From the NCBI GenBank assembly GCA_016930275.1, contig JAFGHA010000061.1, forward strand, positions 1 through 47,970: a DNA stretch of 47,970 nt, read 5' to 3'. Positions 1-8,978 of this stretch are shown here, piece after piece. Source of the stretch: Chitinispirillaceae bacterium. Lineage in GTDB: Bacteria > Fibrobacterota > Chitinivibrionia > Chitinivibrionales > Chitinispirillaceae. A model generated the notes under the pieces. It saw only the letters and a list, made by a program, of their open reading frames with translations. It was not told the origin of the DNA and did not search any database. The number at the start of each line of letters is the position of its first letter. Position 1 is the stretch's first letter. A program made the position numbers and the translations under genes.

Positions 1-1
1 C

Positions 2-1237
2 GGACGAACCGCTACCGGCAACGTATGGATGGACCACGTTGTTGAAGTCAAACCTTCCGGCTCCAGTGGCGGAGAAATCGTGTGGGCATGGCATGTCTGG
101 GACCACCTTATTCAGGATAAGGATCAAAGTAAAAGCAATTACGGCACTGTTGCCGACCATCCGGAACTGGTTGACATCAACTATAAAAATTCCGAGGGTG
201 GAGGATTTGGCGGATCATCAACCGACTGGCTGCACACCAATTCCGTGGATTACAATGAGGACCTCGACCAGATTATGATTAGTGTACTCGATTTTAGCGA
301 GGTCTGGATTATTGATCACAGCACCACAAAAGAGGAGGCGGCTTCACACTCCGGCGGAAAACATGGCAAGGGTGGAGACCTGATTTACCGCTTCGGCAAT
401 CCGGCGGCGTATAAAAGCGGTTCAAGCTCCGACCGCTTACTCTATGGACAACATGGTCCCGAATGGATTTCAAAGGGACTGCAGGGAGCCGGCAATATCA
501 TCATTTTCAATAATGGGAACCAGTCCCGCGGCTCTTCCGTGGATGAATTCAAGCTGCCTGTCGATGCCAACGGAGTGTACGATTTGAATACGGCACCGGA
601 AAAAGTCTGGTCCTACGCCCCCTCCGGTTTTTACGCAACCAATCTTGGCAATGCGCAGCGGATGGCAAACGGCAATACGCTTATCTGTCAGGGGCCGCAG
701 GGTACCTTGTGGGAAGTCGATTCCGAAAAGGATATCGTATGGAAATACCTCAGTCCGGTAACGAGTTCGGGAATTACCCAACAAGGTCAGAACCCGGGCG
801 GGGGTATGGGAATGTCGCCGAATCAATGCTTTCGCGCGTACCGGTATGCGCCCGATTTTGCGGGGTTTGCGGGTAAAAACATAAAGCCGCCGGCCACACC
901 TCTTGAAGGTGGTAATCTTATCACCGTAGAACCCGGTAAAGTTGTCAACGTTTCAACTTCCGGCGATGTCCATGTACCGGAAATATTTTCTTTATCGAGT
1001 CATACCAATCCGACTTCAGCGACGGCAATCAATATTACTATACCGCGTAATACCGATGTAGCCGTGAAAATTTACAACGCCGACGGACGGGAAGTCGCGA
1101 CGCTTGTCAACCAGTATTTATCCACCGGAAATTACAGTTTTCCGTGGAACGCCAATGGCTTGGCCGGTGGTATGTACTTCGTCAGACTCGTTACAAAAAA
1201 TTATACTACGGCTCATAGAATGGTAGTGCTTCAATAA
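2..1237 (+). CDS. Arylsulfotransferase-like (ASST) secreted protein, 5' end cut by window
   Basis: The frame is open from base 2, so the true start lies upstream; 411 residues are visible. The text resembles the ASST (arylsulfate sulfotransferase) beta-propeller family: GEIVWAWHVWDHL, a WLHTNSVD segment, GQHGPEW, and the late-blade motif NAQRMANGNTLICQGPQG. The family moves sulfate between phenolic compounds in the periplasm or outside the cell, using a histidine intermediate; activity here is inferred only. The last 75 residues form a sorting/FlgD-Ig-like sandwich (IYNADGREVATLV, then GGMYFVRLVT), suggesting type IX-style secretion or surface attachment. It lies 32 bp upstream of a second ASST-like gene and is probably co-transcribed with it. 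Confidence 0.8.
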   Translation, partial: GRTATGNVWMDHVVEVKPSGSSGGEIVWAWHVWDHLIQDKDQSKSNYGTVADHPELVDINYKNSEGGGFGGSSTDWLHTNSVDYNEDLDQIMISVLDFSEVWIIDHSTTKEEAASHSGGKHGKGGDLIYRFGNPAAYKSGSSSDRLLYGQHGPEWISKGLQGAGNIIIFNNGNQSRGSSVDEFKLPVDANGVYDLNTAPEKVWSYAPSGFYATNLGNAQRMANGNTLICQGPQGTLWEVDSEKDIVWKYLSPVTSSGITQQGQNPGGGMGMSPNQCFRAYRYAPDFAGFAGKNIKPPATPLEGGNLITVEPGKVVNVSTSGDVHVPEIFSLSSHTNPTSATAINITIPRNTDVAVKIYNADGREVATLVNQYLSTGNYSFPWNANGLAGGMYFVRLVTKNYTTAHRMVVLQ

Positions 1238-1269
1238 CCCTTTATCCTGAATCTTCGGAGACCTGGAAT

Positions 1270-4233
1270 ATGAAAATGAGAATAGTATCATTGCTAGCGG
1301 TTTTTCTTTCGGCCCTGTTCGCAACAGCCGAGAAACCCGGCGGGATTCAATATATTTCTCCTGTTCACAATTCAACGCTCAATTCACGGACTTCGGTGGT
1401 TATTGTTCGGCCGGGAACTAAGTTGGATGAAAAAAGTATCGATTTTGCCGGACAAATTGCAGTAACCGATGCGCTGGGCAACCGTTACGCCGGAACCATC
1501 AGGTTATCTTCCGACGGAAAGACACTCGTTTTCAAGCCCGTTGCGCCATACAAAACCGGCGAAACCGTTCATGTCTCTTTTTTATCCGGAGTCAAAGATC
1601 TCTCCGGTACTACCGTTCCCTCATTTGAATTCGAGTTTGTGGTCACACCGTTGGAGACGGCACTGGACCCGAAAGAATATATTTCGGAAACAGGTTCCGA
1701 AACAGACGGAATACAGAATTCCCCCGTCGGAAGTCTCGCGAAAACGACCGCAGACGAATTACCCAGCGGTTTTCCGAGATTCACGTTTACTCCAGGTACC
1801 GGTACTCCCGCCCCCGGTTATATTTTTCTTTCGCCTTCTCACTTTCAGGGTACTGACGGTTACAATCTGATGATCGACAACAGCGGCAACCTTGCATATT
1901 GGCAGGAAATCACGGATGGTACTCCCGTTGATTTCAAAGTATTGCCGAACGGATATCTGTGTTATGGTTCGATGTATGAATTCTCCAAGGTTACCGGCGG
2001 TGGTCCTACGGTATTCCGTATGATGGACAGCTCGTACACTGTTGTTGATTCATTTGCCATGGGCAACGGTTATATCGCGGAATCTCACGAATTTCAGCTT
2101 TTACCCAATGGCCACGCGCTGCTGTTGAGTTACGATCTGCAACCGGTTGACATGAGTAAAATTATTGACGGCGGACATCCCGGAGCGACCGTGGTCGGTT
2201 CCATTATACAGGAACTGGATGTTGATAAAAACGTGGTATTCCAGTGGAGGAGTTGGGACCATCTGGATATAAAGGATTCTTATAACCCCGACCTGAAACA
2301 AAAAGTTTTTGACCCCATTCACGTCAACTCCATTGACATGACTTCAGATAACCATCTGCTGGTATCCATAATGGCATTTGCAGCAATTTCAAAAATCAAT
2401 CGTCAAACCGGCGAATTTATCTGGACCGTGGGTGGATCGAAAAACCAGTTCACTTTTGTTAACGAGGATGAAGTAAGTATACATGCACCTCAGTATTTCA
2501 TGTACCAGCATGATGTACGCATGCTTGAAAACGGCCATATTACCATGATTGACGACGGCAATAAAGCGACAAGAAACTGGGCGAGAGCCGTAGAGTATGA
2601 AATAGATGAAACCGCCAAAACCGCGACAAAGGTATGGCAATACCGTCACCCTGATCTTACCGCTCTTGGTTCAATGGGCACGGCTCAGCGGCTGTCCAAC
2701 GGAAATACGCTCATCGGTTGGGGGCAGTTGTCAGCGATGGCGAAAACCGCCGTGACCGAGGTCGATCCAACAGGAAACATTGTATATGAAATAACCTTTA
2801 ACGGCAATTTGTGGGCAAGTTACCGCGCCTATAAATTCGATTGGCGTGGTGGAGTTCCTGCCGCCAATGTGCTTCGGTGGGAACTCGCGGTCGACAACAG
2901 TTATACCTGGAACGATGATGATGGAGATACCGACACCGGTACAACCGGTATGACTATGGATATCAAGGCACACAACGGCTTCGGCTATAATGAAATCAGG
3001 GCATTTCGTTACAACTACGCTCCGCTGAAGCCGAAATTTCCAGGAAAAACTCCGGTAGTCCTGCCGCATCGTATTGTCCTTGTCCCTTTTAATTTGCCAG
3101 GTTTTGTCGCTACCTTCAAATTTGACGCGGAATTTTATAATATCGACAATCCTGATTCGGTTATTGTCTATTACCGCAGGGGAGATAAAAGCAATGATGG
3201 AATTGTCTGGGATGAAGCATTTACTGCTTTGCCCACCACCCATAATCCGGTTACAAAACAGCTGTTCGTTGACTTTGTAGACCCCGGGACAGACACCGTC
3301 GAGAATGAGGCCTGGTATTATGAAATAATTTTCGCCTATAATGATTTGGCGCATCAAGCCTTTCCTCCCCTGCTCGTTTCTCCCTTCAACAATGCCGATG
3401 CGGACATTTCCAATGCTAGACTGGAATGGAGTCCGGTTGGATACGCCGGGTCATACCATTTACAGATTGCCACCGATGCCGCGTTCAGCAATCTGGTGGT
3501 GGACGAAAACGGTCTGACGACAGCGGTGTACACTTTTGATGCATCGGCGAATGGTCCCTCCACCTACTACTGGCGTGCAAAAACCACCAATGATGCGGGT
3601 GAAAGCGAGTGGGCGGTCGCGAAGGCATTCAATACAAAGGCACCTTATATACAACTTACCTTCCCGAATGGCGGTGAATCGTTAAAATGGGGTCGTGAAA
3701 ATTTCATTACCTGGACCTCCATCAACAAAAACGATGTAGTTATTGAACTATATAAAGACGACGGTACCTTTCTCGAAGTGATTGATACCGCAACCAACAG
3801 CGGCGGATACACCTGGGATGTTCCAATTGATCTGGATACAATGGTGTCTTACAAAATCATGTTGAAAGATGTCGCAGATGGGAATATTTCCGATATCAGC
3901 GATGCTCCCTTTACACTTACCTATGTTGGTGTCATATCAGAAAACGGACGTTCCGATATCAAAACCAATGATTTTCAACTGATCGGGAGTCATGTCGGTT
4001 CATTCAATCCGGTTAAAGTTCTGCGTTATCAGCTTGCTGCCTCCGGCTGGGTGGAACTGAGCATTTACAGCATTCTCGGAAAAAAGGTAGCTACGCTGGT
4101 AAACAAAAATCAACCGGCAGGAAGCTATGAACTGACTTTTGATGCTTCCCGGTTGGCTCCTACCGTTTACTTTTTAAAGTTCCGGGCAGGTGAAAACTTC
4201 ATTAAAACAACTAAGCTTACATTGATGAAATAA
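1270..4233 (+). CDS. Multidomain arylsulfotransferase-like (ASST) secreted protein with C-terminal sorting domain
   Basis: This is a 987-residue exported protein. Residues 1-20 look like a signal peptide ending in ALFATA. Residues about 25-130 resemble a bacterial Ig/SbsA-type domain. About 170-560 is the ASST propeller, with QWRSWDHL, HVNSIDM, YQHDVRMLENGH and AQRLSNGNTLIGWG; the His residues in HVNS and QHDV are candidates for the family's catalytic or sulfate-binding histidines. A fibronectin-like segment at about 705-790 (YYWRAKTTND) and a Kre9/KNH-like segment at about 800-890 (FPNGGESLKWGRENFITW) follow. The last 75 residues are a sorting domain (IYSILGKKVATLVN). A GGAG ribosome-binding site precedes the ATG. 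With the gene upstream it forms a tandem pair of paralogues. The sulfate acceptor is unknown. Confidence 0.85.
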   Translation: MKMRIVSLLAVFLSALFATAEKPGGIQYISPVHNSTLNSRTSVVIVRPGTKLDEKSIDFAGQIAVTDALGNRYAGTIRLSSDGKTLVFKPVAPYKTGETVHVSFLSGVKDLSGTTVPSFEFEFVVTPLETALDPKEYISETGSETDGIQNSPVGSLAKTTADELPSGFPRFTFTPGTGTPAPGYIFLSPSHFQGTDGYNLMIDNSGNLAYWQEITDGTPVDFKVLPNGYLCYGSMYEFSKVTGGGPTVFRMMDSSYTVVDSFAMGNGYIAESHEFQLLPNGHALLLSYDLQPVDMSKIIDGGHPGATVVGSIIQELDVDKNVVFQWRSWDHLDIKDSYNPDLKQKVFDPIHVNSIDMTSDNHLLVSIMAFAAISKINRQTGEFIWTVGGSKNQFTFVNEDEVSIHAPQYFMYQHDVRMLENGHITMIDDGNKATRNWARAVEYEIDETAKTATKVWQYRHPDLTALGSMGTAQRLSNGNTLIGWGQLSAMAKTAVTEVDPTGNIVYEITFNGNLWASYRAYKFDWRGGVPAANVLRWELAVDNSYTWNDDDGDTDTGTTGMTMDIKAHNGFGYNEIRAFRYNYAPLKPKFPGKTPVVLPHRIVLVPFNLPGFVATFKFDAEFYNIDNPDSVIVYYRRGDKSNDGIVWDEAFTALPTTHNPVTKQLFVDFVDPGTDTVENEAWYYEIIFAYNDLAHQAFPPLLVSPFNNADADISNARLEWSPVGYAGSYHLQIATDAAFSNLVVDENGLTTAVYTFDASANGPSTYYWRAKTTNDAGESEWAVAKAFNTKAPYIQLTFPNGGESLKWGRENFITWTSINKNDVVIELYKDDGTFLEVIDTATNSGGYTWDVPIDLDTMVSYKIMLKDVADGNISDISDAPFTLTYVGVISENGRSDIKTNDFQLIGSHVGSFNPVKVLRYQLAASGWVELSIYSILGKKVATLVNKNQPAGSYELTFDASRLAPTVYFLKFRAGENFIKTTKLTLMK

Positions 4234-4432
4234 GATAACTATTGCCTGTAGTGTTATGTTAATAAGAAAGTTTCTACTCAGCAAGTATCCGGAGGTCAGG
4301 TCTTAGAATTCAGAATAGGAAAACAGCGCTGACAATGTGTGTTTATTCTCTTTGGAAGGACATGCGGATTTTCTGCCCTGTCTTTTGAATTCCGGATTTT
4401 TGATGCCAGCTTCTGAGTAGTTATACACAAAA

Positions 4433-5407
4433 TTGAATACGCAAAAAGTTAAAATTGTATCAACGGGTATTTACATTCCACCCAAAGTCCAGACATCAGC
4501 GGAATTGTCCCGGCTGATAGGCCGGAGTGAAGACTGGATAATCTCTCGTACCGGTGTGGTTAACCGGCATATTGCCGAAGAACCCATGGATGCAATGGGG
4601 GCCAAAGCCGCACATGTCGCTTTGCAGAACGGGCCGCCACCGGATTGTATTATCAATGCTTCGACAACGCCGCTGCAGCTCATTCCGGATAGTTCGGTTT
4701 TTATCCAGAAAGAACTCGGATTGGATGGTATTCCATCCTGGTCGGTGCAGGCGACCTGTTTGTCTTTTGTCATAGCTCTGAACAGCGCGGCAGCTCTTGT
4801 ACAAACGGGTGTTTACAAGCGTGTTTTAATTGTTTCCTCGGAAACAGGTACTCCATGGCGGGATTTGAATGAACCGGAAAGCGCGGCCCTGTTCGGTGAC
4901 GGCGCGGCGGCAGTGGTAATTGAACCTGCACCGGAAGGTGAACAAAGCCGTCTGTGCGACTGGGTGATGACCACCTGGCCCAAAGGAGCTGATTCCACTG
5001 AGTTTCGCGGGGCCGGTTCACGTCGCCCACCATTTATCTCTGATGTAACCAGACCGGAAGATTACCTTTTCCACATGAAAGGGCCGAAAATATTCCGTTT
5101 TGCAATTCCCCGGGCAAAAGAAGCGCTGGAGGTGCTATTCAAACGAAACAATCTGGAAATAAAAGATATTGATCGTCTGATTTTACACCAGGCTTCCGGG
5201 AAAGCAATTGAACAGTATGTCCACTATGGATTCGAGCGTGAAAAAGTTGAAAAAAATCTTGATGAGTACGGCAATTGCATTTCCGCTTCAATCCCTATGA
5301 CACTGGCACTCGCTGACCGGAAAGGACGCCTGAAACGGGGAGATAATTTATTGATCGGGGGAACAGGTGCCGGACTTTCAGTAGCGTTTGCCCTGCTCAA
5401 ATGGTGA
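4433..5407 (+). CDS. 3-oxoacyl-ACP synthase III (FabH/KAS III-like)
   Basis: The 324-residue protein has the KAS III fold signature and all three catalytic residues: Cys in QATCLSFVIALN, His in LILHQASGKAIEQ and Asn in YGNCISASIPM. The N-terminal SRLIGRSEDWIISRTGV is typical of the family. KAS III enzymes condense an acyl-CoA with malonyl-ACP to start fatty acid or related chains. The frame begins with TTG at 4433 and no clear ribosome-binding site precedes it, so the start is uncertain by a few codons. No other fatty acid gene is nearby, and the gene is flanked by 199 and 210 bp of non-coding DNA. It could be the housekeeping FabH or a paralogue for a special acyl primer. Confidence 0.85.
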   Translation: MNTQKVKIVSTGIYIPPKVQTSAELSRLIGRSEDWIISRTGVVNRHIAEEPMDAMGAKAAHVALQNGPPPDCIINASTTPLQLIPDSSVFIQKELGLDGIPSWSVQATCLSFVIALNSAAALVQTGVYKRVLIVSSETGTPWRDLNEPESAALFGDGAAAVVIEPAPEGEQSRLCDWVMTTWPKGADSTEFRGAGSRRPPFISDVTRPEDYLFHMKGPKIFRFAIPRAKEALEVLFKRNNLEIKDIDRLILHQASGKAIEQYVHYGFEREKVEKNLDEYGNCISASIPMTLALADRKGRLKRGDNLLIGGTGAGLSVAFALLKW

Positions 5408-5617
5408 GTTGTGGCGATGCTCTACAGAATGTTACCGGTATTCTGTGTTGCAGCAGTCACGTGTAACTAATAGTTTTAACCACTCCCGACTTTTATGGCT
5501 ATATTATTTTTACGCCGAATCAGGAAATATCAGATAAACAGCTTCTGTTCAGGATGAATAATATATAAAACATCAATTAAATTATATAGTTCAACATCTA
5601 GCCAAGGAGATACAATC

Positions 5618-6448
5618 ATGAGAAATCATTTCTTTTTAATATCAGCACTACTTACATTGTTCCTGGGTTGCGATCCGGGCACGGGTCCTGAAGAACATAA
5701 TGGTCATTTCGATGTCACAATAACCAATGGCATTACGGGAACGCTCTCTTTTACCGGCCAATGGCCCACAACTCCCGTCGAGCTCCGCCTGATTACATCA
5801 ACGGTATTCCCGCCGGTGATGAGCGAAGTCGTCTTCAGAGATTCGATTCCCTTCGATACATCAACCTATAACTATCAACTTCAAATGGGGCCGGGCACCT
5901 ACAAGCTTATCGGCATAGCCTGGCGTACGGAAGGTACTGAATGGAATTTTCCCAGCATCTGCAGTTTTTACTTCTCCGGTACTACTCCGGAAGATTCATT
6001 GGCGCCGGCTTCCATAACGATTGAAAACGATACCACTATTGTCAAACGCGTTAATATGAGGATCGACCGTTCCAAGGCACGGATTGTTTCGGCTGCCAAA
6101 ATTACGGGTTCCATTACTTTCAACGGTGCATGGCCGGACAGTATTGCCGAAGCACGGGTAATTGCCACAACCAGATTGGATCTTACTACGCTTGAATTAC
6201 CCACATCGAACGACCTTGCTATTGATAACGACCGCATTGCCGTAGGATCAACAACATATAACTATGAAATTCCGGCTTTCCCTGGCAACTTTCTCGCGAC
6301 CTTTGTTATCTTCTTTAAAAAAGATGGAAAGTTAACGGTACAGGATGTTCTTTGGACCAATGATCGTGGCGGGCTGGATATGGGAAACACCTATACGGTT
6401 GGATTAAATCAAAGCGTTAAAGGACCGGACTTTACGATTACGTTTTAA
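5618..6448 (+). CDS. Lipoprotein with two repeated beta-rich modules, function unknown
   Basis: A strong ribosome-binding site (AAGGAGA) precedes the ATG. Residues 1-18 are a lipoprotein signal ending in the lipobox LFLGC, so mature Cys18 is probably acylated. The 276-residue protein contains two related modules, starting ITGTLSFTGQWP near residue 41 and ITGSITFNGAWP near residue 165. Each contains a TYNYQL or TYNYEI strand and a following (G)NFLATF/GTYKLIG strand. The modules look like carboxypeptidase-regulatory or transthyretin-like beta-sandwiches, but I do not recognise a named family. An AT-rich upstream region probably holds its promoter. Confidence 0.75.
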   Translation: MRNHFFLISALLTLFLGCDPGTGPEEHNGHFDVTITNGITGTLSFTGQWPTTPVELRLITSTVFPPVMSEVVFRDSIPFDTSTYNYQLQMGPGTYKLIGIAWRTEGTEWNFPSICSFYFSGTTPEDSLAPASITIENDTTIVKRVNMRIDRSKARIVSAAKITGSITFNGAWPDSIAEARVIATTRLDLTTLELPTSNDLAIDNDRIAVGSTTYNYEIPAFPGNFLATFVIFFKKDGKLTVQDVLWTNDRGGLDMGNTYTVGLNQSVKGPDFTITF

Positions 6449-6749
6449 TCTCATGTCTCGTCTTGCGTGAGGTTACTACCCCGAAGCTCTGCTTCGTCGT
6501 TCATGACCCGGCCAGGCAGCCTGCACTGAGTCGGGTAGAAGTGTGCATTTCGACATGGTCAATGTAGCACCTGTCGAAGTAAGGCGATGCACTGATCCCG
6601 CCGGGCGGGACAGGATCGAAGTGGAGAAACCCTCTGTTAAGTCCTCCTGCCGGCATAATGTCCGAAGGGCAGGATTTTGAGAACACCGATTTTTGATACC
6701 TCGTCAGGTTCTGCTGTGGGGTACATTATATTTTTCGAGGTGAAACAAT
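6449..6749. other. 301-bp intergenic region with degraded repeat-like sequence
   Basis: I see no convincing gene here. The stretch holds short palindromic pieces such as ATCCCGCCGGGCGGGA near 6596 and AAGCTCTGCTTCGTCG near 6484. A middle part with CACTGAG, TTCGACA and CTGTCGAAG blocks (about 6525-6585) resembles decayed copies of dispersed palindromic repeats common in bacterial intergenic DNA. The last 30 bp carry the ribosome-binding site (GAGGTGA) of the next gene. Regulatory content is not evident. Confidence 0.45.
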
Positions 6750-7547
6750 ATGAAAATTAACATAGTTACAACCGGATTTTTGCTGATTTCAGTTTTCACC
6801 GCCCAATCTTCCGCGGAAAATCTGATGGCAAAAGCAGATAGTCTCTTTGAGCAGCGCAGCGCAATATTTGATGCGAACAGACTTTTTGCAGATAAGACAA
6901 ATGTCGATCAATCCATTTCATTATACAGGAAAATTCTCGATACTTCAGCTGATGGAAAGATGCAACAGGAAGCGGCGTGGAAAATTCTGCAGGCCTATTT
7001 TTTTAAGGCATTGTTTACAACTAACGATAATAAGGGGAAAGTAAAAATATTTTCAGAAGGTGTTTCGATTGGTGAGAAACTAGTGGAAGATTTTCCGCAG
7101 TCAGTCGCCGTTAATTGCTGGTTCGGTATCGTGCTGGGATACAAGGGTGAATTTGACAGCAAGCTTCACTCGGCGAAAGAAGGCATACCGGGAAGAGTTA
7201 AAGCGATTGCCGAAAAGGTAATCGCACTGGACGATACGTATCTGGACGCCGGCGGCTACCGGATGTATGGCCGTTTACATTACATAGTACCGAGCGTTCC
7301 TGTCGTCATGAGCTGGCCGTCTAAGAAAAAGTCCGTTGAATATCTGGAGAAAGCCTGCAAGATCGCACCAAAAAATTTGTTCAATAATTTGTATCTGGCG
7401 GAGGTACTTCTGGACCAGAAGCAGACCGAACGCGCAGTCCCCCTGTTGAAATCAATTGTTGCGACAAAAGAAATTCGTCATGGTATTGCTCTCGATGCGT
7501 TTATCAAGCGACAGGCGAAACGGTTATTGGAAAAAGTATCACCCTGA
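6750..7547 (+). CDS. Exported TatT-like helical-repeat protein
   Basis: A GAGGTGA ribosome-binding site precedes the ATG, and residues 1-22 look like a signal peptide. The remaining 243 residues are helix-rich. Their layout resembles the TPR-like TatT component family of TRAP transporters described in Treponema, particularly the segments LDDTYLDAGGYRMYGRLHY, KKSVEYLEKACKIAPKN and NLYLAEVLLDQKQ. No TRAP permease or DctP-type binding protein is next to it. It precedes a barrel and an RND exporter by short gaps, so a periplasmic scaffold or hydrophobic-ligand role in that system is more likely. The family assignment rests on recalled motif similarity. Confidence 0.65.
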   Translation: MKINIVTTGFLLISVFTAQSSAENLMAKADSLFEQRSAIFDANRLFADKTNVDQSISLYRKILDTSADGKMQQEAAWKILQAYFFKALFTTNDNKGKVKIFSEGVSIGEKLVEDFPQSVAVNCWFGIVLGYKGEFDSKLHSAKEGIPGRVKAIAEKVIALDDTYLDAGGYRMYGRLHYIVPSVPVVMSWPSKKKSVEYLEKACKIAPKNLFNNLYLAEVLLDQKQTERAVPLLKSIVATKEIRHGIALDAFIKRQAKRLLEKVSP

Positions 7548-7567
7548 TTTTTTAAAGGACACTACCA

Positions 7568-8932
7568 GTGGTTAAACATCTTCTTATTCTTCTACCTTTT
7601 TTCGTGCCTTCGCTGTTATTGGCGGGGGATTTTTTCGATGATGACACCGAGGAAAAAACCGGAAGTGCCAAACTGTCCTTTGAATTGAACGGATTTACCC
7701 GTGGTGTCTTTTTCGGAGGGAAAAACGTTGGCGGAGATGGGCTGGATTTAAAATCCGGGTACGGTGAGCTAGGGCTGAAATGCCGGGCACGGGTGGGCCG
7801 GTATGGGGATGGATACGCGGAATTCAGGTTCCGGGGCGGTTCTGAATTCGGCAGTACATTAAAGGAATTTAACCTGCGCGAAGCATATGTAAACGCCTAC
7901 CTCGGTAATCTTGACCTACGTCTGGGACATCAGATTGTGGTATGGGGACGCGCCGATGCCTTTAACCCCACCAACAACATCACGCCGCAAAACATGATTG
8001 CGCGTTCAACGGATGAAGATGACCGTAAAGTGGGAAATTTTCTTGTACGGGCGACCTATGGTTTAGGTCCGCTTAAATTCGAGGGTATCTGGGTGCCGCA
8101 CTACTCCCCTTCCGTTCTGCCATTGTTCCTGTTCCCTCTTCCTGACAGTATTGAATATTCGGGTATGGAACTGCCGGTTGAATTGGGGACGGCGTATCTG
8201 CCGGATGCCGGTTTAAAAAACAGCTCGATTGCCCTGAAAATCGGCGCCACCTTAGGCCCCGTTGATGGTTCCATTTCCTGGTTCAGGGGCTACATGCCTA
8301 CGCTTGGTGTTTTTATGAGTTTTGATATAAACCCTGACAATCGAAAGGTAACGGTAAATACGAAAGCATACCAGATGAATGTATTCGGTGCTGATTTTTC
8401 AACGAATATCGGTTCTTTCGGCCTGCGTGGTGAATTCGCTTTCCGTAGTCCGACTGATGACTATACACTTTACCCGAAAAACGTGCACGTTCCCAATCCG
8501 GATTTACAATATGTACTTGGCGTTGACAGAACCTTTGGCAGCTTGTGGGTGATCGTGCAGTATGTTGGTCGTTACGTTATTGATTTTAAAGAGTTTACAC
8601 CGACGGGATCATCCGTGGATGAACGGGAGTTCAAAAACCGGCTGATAGCCGGGCAGCAGGACCGGGCCAGTCACGCGGTTTTGGTACGGCCATCCCTGTC
8701 GTTGTTTCACGAGGCATGCACGGTGGAACTTTTGGGCTATTGCAATTTCACCACAGCAGAATGGTTGCTTCGTCCGAGCCTGTCGTATAATCTGGCGGAT
8801 GCACTGGTACTCAAGGCGGGATGGGAAGGGTATTTCGGACCCCGGAGCATGCTCGGACCCGATGGTACGCTGTTTGGAAATATCAGCGATGCATTAAGCG
8901 CAGTATTTGTTGAGCTGAAGGCGTCATTCTAA
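7568..8932 (+). CDS. Outer-membrane beta-barrel, DUF1302-like
   Basis: The frame starts with GTG at 7568 behind an AAAGGA ribosome-binding site, 20 bp after the preceding gene. An N-terminal signal ending LLLAGD is followed by alternating hydrophobic strands throughout its 454 residues, typical of a barrel. The segment LGHQIVVWGRADAFNPTNN matches the family pattern G-x-Q-x-x-x-WG-x-x-DA-x-NPTN that I associate with DUF1302 proteins, which often neighbour RND exporters. The chain ends in Phe, as outer-membrane barrels usually do. It probably forms the outer-membrane port of the RND system encoded immediately downstream. Confidence 0.75.
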   Translation: MVKHLLILLPFFVPSLLLAGDFFDDDTEEKTGSAKLSFELNGFTRGVFFGGKNVGGDGLDLKSGYGELGLKCRARVGRYGDGYAEFRFRGGSEFGSTLKEFNLREAYVNAYLGNLDLRLGHQIVVWGRADAFNPTNNITPQNMIARSTDEDDRKVGNFLVRATYGLGPLKFEGIWVPHYSPSVLPLFLFPLPDSIEYSGMELPVELGTAYLPDAGLKNSSIALKIGATLGPVDGSISWFRGYMPTLGVFMSFDINPDNRKVTVNTKAYQMNVFGADFSTNIGSFGLRGEFAFRSPTDDYTLYPKNVHVPNPDLQYVLGVDRTFGSLWVIVQYVGRYVIDFKEFTPTGSSVDEREFKNRLIAGQQDRASHAVLVRPSLSLFHEACTVELLGYCNFTTAEWLLRPSLSYNLADALVLKAGWEGYFGPRSMLGPDGTLFGNISDALSAVFVELKASF

Positions 8933-8940
8933 GTACGATC

Positions 8941-8977
8941 CAGGAGAGAAGATGCAAATAGTACAGGAGAGAAGATG
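8941..8977 (+). repeat. 14-bp direct repeat duplicating ribosome-binding site and ATG
   Basis: CAGGAGAGAAGATG occurs at 8941-8954 and again at 8964-8977, a 23-bp period. Each copy carries an AGGAGA Shine-Dalgarno sequence correctly spaced from an ATG. The second ATG starts the RND exporter. Confidence 0.9.
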
Positions 8978-8978
8978 A
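8952..8978 (+). CDS. Possible 8-codon leader reading frame coupled to the exporter gene
   Basis: The first copy of the duplicated start region opens an ATG frame encoding MQIVQERR. Its TGA overlaps the exporter ATG as ATGA (8975-8978). It has an excellent ribosome-binding site. It could couple translation or be a by-product of a small duplication; the sequence cannot decide. Confidence 0.3.
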   Translation: MQIVQERR

